Origin: Burkholderiales bacterium
GTDB lineage: Bacteria; Pseudomonadota; Gammaproteobacteria; Burkholderiales; Ga0077523
Assembly (NCBI GenBank): GCA_022843925.1
Contig: JALHMS010000006.1
Location: forward strand, 79,784-143,783
Reading direction: 5' to 3'
Length of the DNA: 64,000 nt
Shown: in pieces, positions 58,633 through 64,000 of the stretch
Layout of the letters: each line of letters starts with the position of its first letter
How positions within the stretch are numbered: the stretch's first letter is position 1
Notes under the pieces: model-generated
Database searches by the model: none
What the model was told of the DNA's origin: nothing
The model's input: the letters and a program-made list of their open reading frames with translations, nothing else
Program-made: the position numbers and the translations under genes

Positions 58633-59568
58633 TCAAACGACTCCCGCCTCCTGCGCCTGACGATCGGCGTGGTAGCTCGACCGCACCATCGGTCCGCAGG
58701 CGGCGTGGCGGAAGCCCATGGCCAGTGCCTCCTGCTCGAACTGCGCGAAGCGCGAGGGTTCCACGTAGCGCATCACGGGCAGGTGTCCGTCGCTCGGCTG
58801 AAGGTACTGGCCGAGCGTGAGCAGGTCCACATCGTGGGCCCGCAGATCGCGCATCACCCCGAGGATCTCGTCGTCCGTCTCGCCCAGACCCAGCATCAGA
58901 CCGGATTTCGTCGGGATGGACGGATGCCGCGCCTTGAAGTCCTTCAGCAACTGCAGCGAATTGGCGTAGTCGGCGCCCGGGCGGGCCAGCTTGTAGAGGC
59001 GCGGCACGGTCTCCAGGTTGTGGTTCATCACGTCGGGCGGATTCGCCGACAGCACGTCGAGCGCCTTCTCCAGCCGGCCGCGGAAGTCGGGCACCAGCAC
59101 CTCGATGACGATGGCCGGGTTCTCCCGGCGGACGGTGCGGATGCAGTCGCCGAAATGGCCGGCACCACCATCGCGGAGATCGTCGCGGTCCACGCTGGTG
59201 ATCACCACGTAGCGGAGCTTCATGTCGCGGATGGTGGCGGCGAGCCGCTCCGGTTCGTGCGCATCGGGCGGCTTCGGGCGGCCGTGGGCCACATCGCAGA
59301 ACGGACACCGCCGGGTGCACACGTCGCCGAGGATCATGAAGGTCGCCGTGCCCTTGCCGAAGCATTCGCCGATGTTCGGGCACGAGGCCTCCTCGCAGAC
59401 CGTGACCAGCCCGTGGCTGCGCAGCGCGTCCTTCACCTCTGCGAAGCGCGGCGAGGCCGGCACCTTCACGCGGATCCAGTCGGGCTTCTTCAGCCGCTCC
59501 ACCGGGACGATCTTGATGGGGTTGCGCGCGGTTTTCGCGGCGCCGGTCTGCTTCGTGTCTGTGTCCAT
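58633..59568 (-). CDS. lipA: Lipoyl synthase
   Basis: This 311-residue radical-SAM enzyme inserts sulfurs into octanoyl groups on lipoyl domains. The N-terminal auxiliary cluster motif is in [12 protein letters not shown] and the radical-SAM cluster is in [13 protein letters not shown] (C-x3-C-x2-C). The C-terminal serine ligand is in MVRSSYHAD. Its start is 7 bp after the lipB stop codon. The ATG at 59568 gives a 311-residue protein close to family length; longer frames would overlap lipB. Confidence 0.95.
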   Translation of the reverse strand: MDTDTKQTGAAKTARNPIKIVPVERLKKPDWIRVKVPASPRFAEVKDALRSHGLVTVCEEASCPNIGECFGKGTATFMILGDVCTRRCPFCDVAHGRPKPPDAHEPERLAATIRDMKLRYVVITSVDRDDLRDGGAGHFGDCIRTVRRENPAIVIEVLVPDFRGRLEKALDVLSANPPDVMNHNLETVPRLYKLARPGADYANSLQLLKDFKARHPSIPTKSGLMLGLGETDDEILGVMRDLRAHDVDLLTLGQYLQPSDGHLPVMRYVEPSRFAQFEQEALAMGFRHAACGPMVRSSYHADRQAQEAGVV

Positions 59569-59575
59569 GGCGGGC

Positions 59576-60193
59576 TCAGGAGGTGGGACGTGCATCGAGG
59601 TGGGCAACGAGGCGTGCAAGCAGCGCCTCGGCGAGATTTTCGAGCGAGGCGCCGACGCCGAGGTTCCGGGCGCTCGTGACGGCGAGTCCCGGATGACCGC
59701 AGGGGTCGATGGCTTCGAAGGCGCCGAGGTCGGGCGCCGCGTTGAACGACAACCCATGATACGAGCACCCGCGGCGCACCTTGAGACCCAGGGCCGCGAT
59801 CTTCGCGCCATCGACGTACACGCCGGGCCGCGTCGCGTCCCCGCTCGCCGGGATGCCGTGCGCAGCGAGCACATCGACCACGGCCTGTTCGAGGATGCGC
59901 ACGAGCGCGCGCACCGTCCGACCGGCGCGTTTCAGATCCACCAGCACGTACACCACGATCTGCCCGGGGCCGTGCCACGTCACCTGACCACCGCGGTCGG
60001 TGCGGATCACGGGCACGCCGTGGTCCGCGCGCGGCAGATGCTCTTCACGACCGGCGATGCCGACCGTGTAAACCGACGGATGGTCGGTCAGCCACAGTTC
60101 GTCGGGCGTGTCGGCGGAGCGCGCCTCCGTGAATCGCTGCATGGCGCGCCACGTGGTCTCGAAGTCGGTGGTGCCGAGTCTGCGGATCAGCAT
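59576..60193 (-). CDS. lipB: Octanoyl-[acyl-carrier-protein]:protein N-octanoyltransferase
   Basis: This 205-residue enzyme transfers octanoate from ACP to lipoyl domains. It has the conserved [19 protein letters not shown] (substrate site with the lysine-containing [12 protein letters not shown]) and the catalytic Cys in [14 protein letters not shown]. It lies between ybeD (40 bp) and lipA (7 bp). The start at 60193 begins MLIRRLG; the upstream in-frame extension is non-conserved and overlaps ybeD. Confidence 0.94.
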   Translation of the reverse strand: MLIRRLGTTDFETTWRAMQRFTEARSADTPDELWLTDHPSVYTVGIAGREEHLPRADHGVPVIRTDRGGQVTWHGPGQIVVYVLVDLKRAGRTVRALVRILEQAVVDVLAAHGIPASGDATRPGVYVDGAKIAALGLKVRRGCSYHGLSFNAAPDLGAFEAIDPCGHPGLAVTSARNLGVGASLENLAEALLARLVAHLDARPTS

Positions 60194-60233
60194 CGGATGC
60201 TCGACGGCGGGCCCGTCCGCCCCGTCCCGGGCA

Positions 60234-60512
60234 TCAGAGGACCATGACCACCTGCGGATGGTCGCAGAGGTCGCGATACAGGGCATCGAGCTGCTCGCGC
60301 GAGGTCGCGCGGATCACGCAGGTCACGGAGAGGTAGTTCTTCTGCTTGCTCGCCCGCATCTCGACCTTGGCCGGGTCGAAGTCCGGCGCGTGGCGGACGA
60401 CGATCTCCACCACGGACTGCGCGAGCCCGGGGGACTGCCGGCCCATCACCTTGATGGGGAAGTCGCACGGATACTCGATGAGGGATGGGGTCGGTTCGGT
60501 CACGGCAGGCAT
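60234..60512 (-). CDS. ybeD: YbeD/DUF493 family protein
   Basis: This 92-residue protein matches the YbeD family: LIEYPCDFPIKVMG near the start and SKQKNYLSVTCVIRATSREQLDALYRDL. The fold resembles ACT regulatory domains. Genes of this family sit beside lipB in many proteobacteria, as here, but the molecular function is unproven. Its start overlaps the end of the dat-like gene by 13 bp. Confidence 0.92.
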   Translation of the reverse strand: MPAVTEPTPSLIEYPCDFPIKVMGRQSPGLAQSVVEIVVRHAPDFDPAKVEMRASKQKNYLSVTCVIRATSREQLDALYRDLCDHPQVVMVL

Positions 60513-61345
60513 TTCCGCTTGTGGTCCTGGAAGAGACGGTACAGGCGATGGAACATGGGGCCCGGCACACCGTTTCCAACCGGACGGCCATCCAGCGTGG
60601 TGATCGCGAGCACTTCGCGGGTCGAGCTGGCGAGCCAGAGTTCGTCGGCGCTGCGCACCTCCGACTCGTGCACGTCGCGCATCTCGAACGGGATCCCGGC
60701 ATCCACCGCGATGTCGGCAACCACGTCGAGCGTGACGCCGGTCAGCATGAGATGGCTGCGCGACGGCGTGGCCACGATGCCATCGCGCACGACGAAGATG
60801 TTGCTCGACGACCCCTCGGTCAGGAACCCGTCGCGCAGCAGCACGGCTTCCGCGCCACCGTGGTCCACCGCGAACTGGCGCAGCAGCACGTTCGCGAGAA
60901 GCGACGTCGATTTGACGTCGCACCGGAACCATCGGTTGTCCGTCGCGGTGACGGCCGCCACACCGCTCGCGACGAGCGCCGGCGATGGCGTGACGAGCGG
61001 GTTCGACATCATGAACACCGTCGGCGGGGTGTCCTTCGGGAACGCGTGATCGCGCTTCGCCACGCCGCGTGTCACCTGCAGGTAGATCGACTGTCCGGCG
61101 TCGTCGTGGTGTCCGATCAGCGTGCGGATCAGGCTTTCCCATGCCGCGACATCGTACGGGTTCGCGATGCGGACGGATGCGAGGCTGCGCGCCAGCCGGG
61201 CCAGATGCCGGTCGAGATGGAACGGTTCGCGGTCGTAGACCGGGATCACCTCATACACCCCGTCACCGTAGATGAACCCCCGGTCCAGCACGGGGATGCT
61301 GGCTTCCTCGATGGGCAGGAACCGGCCGTTCAGATAGCACGTCAT
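60500..61345 (-). CDS. dat: D-amino acid aminotransferase (fold-type IV PLP enzyme)
   Basis: This 281-residue class IV aminotransferase has an N-terminal YLNGRFLPIEEASIPVLDRGF, the PLP lysine in WFRCDVKSTSLLANVLLRQFA and the phosphate-binding LTEGSSSNIFVV. D-alanine transaminase type is the best fit, supplying D-glutamate or D-alanine for peptidoglycan, which agrees with the adjacent dacC. It is 37 bp downstream of dacC. Confidence 0.88.
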   Translation of the reverse strand: MTCYLNGRFLPIEEASIPVLDRGFIYGDGVYEVIPVYDREPFHLDRHLARLARSLASVRIANPYDVAAWESLIRTLIGHHDDAGQSIYLQVTRGVAKRDHAFPKDTPPTVFMMSNPLVTPSPALVASGVAAVTATDNRWFRCDVKSTSLLANVLLRQFAVDHGGAEAVLLRDGFLTEGSSSNIFVVRDGIVATPSRSHLMLTGVTLDVVADIAVDAGIPFEMRDVHESEVRSADELWLASSTREVLAITTLDGRPVGNGVPGPMFHRLYRLFQDHKRKCLP

Positions 61346-61382
61346 CGCGGACCCCGTTTCGTGAGGATCACTCGAACCCGAA

Positions 61383-62525
61383 TCACTTGAAGAGAAGGCG
61401 CAGCGTGTCGAGGCCGCGGCCGAAGATGTTGGCGATCCCGACCTTCTCGAGCGCGAGCACCGGATACTCGCCGAAGGCTTTGCCGTCCAGGGTCACCTTG
61501 AGCGTGCCGACCCGCTGTCCGGCTTCCACCGGTGCGATCAACGGTTGCATGCTCTCGAGCGTCGCCTTCAGCCGGGGCGAGGCGCCGACCGGCACCGACA
61601 GATGGAAGTCCTCGGGGAAGCCCGCCTTCAGTTCGTCGGTCGAGCCCTTGTAGACCCGCAGCGTGCTGACGGCCTGTCCCTTGCCGTAGAGGCGGACCGT
61701 CTCGTAGAACTGGAAGCCGTAGTTCAGGAGCTTCTGGCTCTCCTGGGCACGGGCCGTGTCCGAGGCGGTGCCCAGCACCACCGAGACGAGCCGTCGCGGA
61801 TCGCGTTTCGCCGTGGCGATGAGGCAGTAGCCGGCGGTCGCCGTGTAGCCGGTCTTCAGGCCATCCACGTACGGGTCCACCGCCAGCAGGCGGTTGCGGT
61901 TGTACTGGGTGATGTTGTTGTAGCGGAACTCCTTCATCGAGTAGAGCGGGAAGTACTCGGGGAAGTCGCGGATGACGTTGGCCGCCAGTGTGGCGAGATC
62001 GCGGGCAGTGGCGTAGTGCTGCGGGTCGGGCAGGCCGGTCGAATTCACGAAGTGCGTGTTCGCCAGTCCCATGCGGGTTGCCGTGCGGTTCATGAGATCG
62101 ACGAAGGTATCCTCGCTGCCGGCCACCATCTCGGCCAGCGTGATGGTGGCGTCGTTGCCCGACTGAACCACCATCCCGCGGAGGAGGTCCTCCACCGTGG
62201 CCGGGATGCGGGGGTCGAGGAACATGCGCGACCCCTCCGCCTTGTAACCGCGATCCGATACCTTGCCGAGTTGGTCGGGCGTGATGCGCTTCTGCTTGAG
62301 GGCGTCGAACACCAGGTAGGCCGTCATCAGCTTCGTCAGCGACGCGGGCTCGACCCGCTTGTCGGCCTCGCGGGCGACGATCACCTGGCGGCTCTGCCAA
62401 TCGAGCAGTACCCACGCGCGGGCGGCGAGCGAGGGCGGGGCGGGAATCAGCGGGGAAGTGGACTGCGCAGCGGCGTCCGCGATGGCGAACGCGGCGAGGA
62501 AAACGAGAGCGAGGAGTTGCTTCAT
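61383..62525 (-). CDS. dacC: D-alanyl-D-alanine carboxypeptidase (PBP5/6 family)
   Basis: This 380-residue enzyme has a Sec signal peptide (LLALVFLAAFAIADAAA). The penicillin-binding motifs are complete: S-x-x-K in EPASLTKLMTAY, S-x-N in VVQSGNDATITL, and K-T-G in VDGLKTGYTATAG. A C-terminal beta domain and a short amphipathic tail (IFGRGLDTLRLLFK) would anchor it to the inner membrane. It trims pentapeptides in peptidoglycan. A TATAAT on the minus strand at 62556-62551, 26 bp upstream of the start, is a good -10 candidate, but its -35 is poor. Confidence 0.93.
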   Translation of the reverse strand: MKQLLALVFLAAFAIADAAAQSTSPLIPAPPSLAARAWVLLDWQSRQVIVAREADKRVEPASLTKLMTAYLVFDALKQKRITPDQLGKVSDRGYKAEGSRMFLDPRIPATVEDLLRGMVVQSGNDATITLAEMVAGSEDTFVDLMNRTATRMGLANTHFVNSTGLPDPQHYATARDLATLAANVIRDFPEYFPLYSMKEFRYNNITQYNRNRLLAVDPYVDGLKTGYTATAGYCLIATAKRDPRRLVSVVLGTASDTARAQESQKLLNYGFQFYETVRLYGKGQAVSTLRVYKGSTDELKAGFPEDFHLSVPVGASPRLKATLESMQPLIAPVEAGQRVGTLKVTLDGKAFGEYPVLALEKVGIANIFGRGLDTLRLLFK

Positions 62526-62667
62526 CAGGAGGGATCGCGGGAAAACGCGAATTATAGGCGGCGAGGGCCGATGCCTCCCGCGATCGGTGAAAATGGTGGA
62601 CTGATCGGTTGCATGCGCGATGCATGCGAGACACTTGCGAGATATACGCAGACAGGAGATGGACGAG

Positions 62668-63213
62668 ATGCAGATGACGAGACACGGACGCCGCTTCGGC
62701 CTGGCCCTGCTGGGCTTCGCATGGACGGGTCTGGCATGGGCTGCCAACGAGGCCGGCGTGGAAGTCACCAACGCGTGGGCGAGGGCGACCGTCGCGGGCC
62801 AGCCGGTGGCGGGGGCCTTCGTCGATTTGAAGGCGAAGAAGACCGTCCAGCTCGTGGCCGTCGAGAGTCCCGTGGCGAAGCGCGGAGAGATTCACGAGAT
62901 GTCGCAGGAAGGCGGCGTGATGCGCATGCGCGCGATGAAGTCGGTGAAGCTACCCGCCGGCAGGAAGGTCACATTCTCTCCCGGAGGCATGCACTTCATG
63001 CTCTTCGACCCCGCCAGACCGTTGCCGGCGGGGAGCACGATAGAACTCACGCTGTCGTTCCGGATGCCCGACGGCAGGATCGTCAAGCAGACGGTCGATG
63101 CCGAAGTTCGTGGCATGGATTCGGCCGCCGGGGGTGGAGACGGTCACGACAGCCATGGTGGACATGCGGGGCATGACATGCACGAAGGCCACGCCGGGCA
63201 CGGGAGCAAATGA
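62668..63213 (+). CDS. pcuC: PCu(A)C-type periplasmic copper chaperone with His-rich tail
   Basis: This 181-residue protein has a signal peptide (LALLGFAWTGLAWAA) and the copper site H-x-M...M...H-x-M of the PCu(A)C family, EIHEMSQEGGVMRMRAMKSV then PGGMHFMLFD. A histidine-rich tail (HDSHGGHAGHDMHEGHAGHG, residues about 158-177) is a likely extra copper-binding segment. It delivers Cu(I) to cytochrome oxidase CuA. ATG 62668 is chosen because AGGAG (62654-62658) is 9 bp upstream; ATGs at 62659 and 62674 are also possible. It is divergent from dacC and followed by array C. Confidence 0.87.
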   Translation: MQMTRHGRRFGLALLGFAWTGLAWAANEAGVEVTNAWARATVAGQPVAGAFVDLKAKKTVQLVAVESPVAKRGEIHEMSQEGGVMRMRAMKSVKLPAGRKVTFSPGGMHFMLFDPARPLPAGSTIELTLSFRMPDGRIVKQTVDAEVRGMDSAAGGGDGHDSHGGHAGHDMHEGHAGHGSK

Positions 63214-63296
63214 CCGCCGCGGGAGCCTGACGGAATTGGAATGAGGCAGCTGCGACGGTGAGGCGCCCCCCGGAGGACGATCGACGCAACGGTCTC

Positions 63297-64000
63297 GTAG
63301 GGAGGCCCAAGCCACCGGAGGCGGTCGACGCCGCGGAGCTACCCCGACCTCGCCATTCGCTCTCGCGGGCATGGCCCGCTCCTACAAAGGCTCGGCCCGT
63401 TCCAGCGGTCGGTGGCGTAGCCGCGGCCCTGTAGGAGGGGACCATGGCCCCGAAAGCGGTGAATGCCCTGAAAGCGCCTCACGCGGAACCATCGCTTTCG
63501 CGGGCATGGCCCGCTCCTACAAAGGCTCGGCTCGTTCCAGCGGTCGGTGGCGTAGCCGTGGCCCTGTAGGAGGGGCCCATGGCCCCGAAAGCGGTCGATG
63601 CTGCGGAAGCGCCTCGACCGGGACATTCGCTTTCGCGGGCATGGCCCGCTCCTACAAAGGCTCGGCTCGTTCCAGCGGTCGGTGGCGTAGCCGTGGCCCT
63701 GTAGGAGGGGCCCATGGCCCCGAAAGCGGTGAATGCCCTGAAAGCGCTTCACGCGGAACCATCGCTTTCGCGGGCATGGCCCGCTCCTACAAAGGCTCGG
63801 CCCGTTCCAGCGGTCGGTGGCGTAGCCGCGGCCCTGTAGGAGGGGCCCATGGCCCCGAAAGCGGTGAATGCCCTGAAAGCGCTTCACGCGGAACCATCGC
63901 TTTCGCGGGCATGGCCCGCTCCTACAAAGGCTCGGCCCGTTCCAGCGGTCGGTGGCGTAGCCGCGGCCCTGTAGGAGGGGCCCATGGCCCCGAAAGCGGT
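63297..64000 (-). repeat. Repeat array C: at least five 135-bp class I units, running off the window
   Basis: GTAG feet lie at 63297 (degenerate, 89-bp core), 63431, 63566, 63701, 63836 and 63971, and the last five are exactly 135 bp apart. Cores are 90-bp inverted REP pairs (for example 63431-63520), with left stems GGGGCC/GGCCCC and right stems CGGGC/GCCCG. The linker complement contains CGCCACCG. The array starts 84 bp after pcuC; 63214-63296 shows nothing coding. Confidence 0.85.

Overview
The window is GC-rich chromosomal DNA, roughly two thirds G+C by eye and densely coded on both strands. The gene content points to a free-living betaproteobacterium. The supporting features are an ilvBHC-pssA-leuA neighbourhood, a Bug-type (TctC) solute receptor, YggX, a fused NAGK/NAGS ArgA, a PEP-CTERM protein, and a dacC-dat-ybeD-lipB-lipA cluster. 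I see no phage, plasmid, insertion sequence, CRISPR array, rRNA or tRNA, so this is mostly core chromosome with a few accessory patches.

Layout. 1-6.8 kb: the 3' part of ppx, gltS, a TetR-controlled molybdenum hydroxylase pair (iorAB-like), and a TerC-family membrane protein. 7-12.5 kb: a 1077-residue ATPase/SARP regulator and a divergent EF-G. 12.6-14.8 kb: an epoxide-hydrolase-like enzyme and argC, followed by repeat array A. 15.7-22.4 kb: an AraC/MFS divergent pair and an RND pump. From 31.3 kb back to 18 kb every gene is on the minus strand: rsmE, SDR, argA, yggX, ppk1, CYTH-CHAD, sixA, Bug receptor, RND pump. 31.4-38.6 kb (plus strand): an inositol-monophosphatase-like gene, ilvB, ilvH, ilvC, pssA, a short leucine-rich leader peptide and leuA. 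38.7-49.5 kb: serine hydrolase, photolyase, and a peptide-type ABC transporter whose receptor gene is separated from its permease/ATPase genes by folB, a small secreted protein, a duplicated folB tail and a PEP-CTERM gene. 49.6-50.8 kb: repeat array B. 50.8-63.2 kb: MazG-like/cysteine-less glutaredoxin pair, YecA-like protein, histidine kinase, aldehyde dehydrogenase, diguanylate cyclase, carbamoylase, lipA-lipB-ybeD-dat-dacC and a PCu(A)C copper chaperone. 63.3 kb to the end: repeat array C.

How the genes work together. Branched-chain amino acid synthesis (ilvBHC, leuA) is one block; the 30-codon leader with five consecutive CTG codons before leuA implies leucine-sensitive attenuation. Arginine synthesis is represented by argA and argC at separate loci. 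Polyphosphate metabolism is represented by ppk1 with a CYTH-CHAD protein and SixA, and by ppx at the left edge. Lipoate synthesis (lipB, lipA) is linked to peptidoglycan trimming (dacC) and a D-amino acid aminotransferase.

The most unusual feature is a family of oriented tandem repeats with a period of about 135-138 bp, present as three arrays. Each unit begins with a GTAG-type REP hairpin. Many units are 90-bp inverted REP pairs plus a 45-bp linker with a conserved GCGCCACCG box. A second unit class replaces one arm with other hairpins. Stem sequences differ between copies in a compensatory way, so the structure itself appears to be conserved. All three arrays lie at the 3' ends of genes, and array B is flanked on both sides by inverted potential G-quadruplex tracts.
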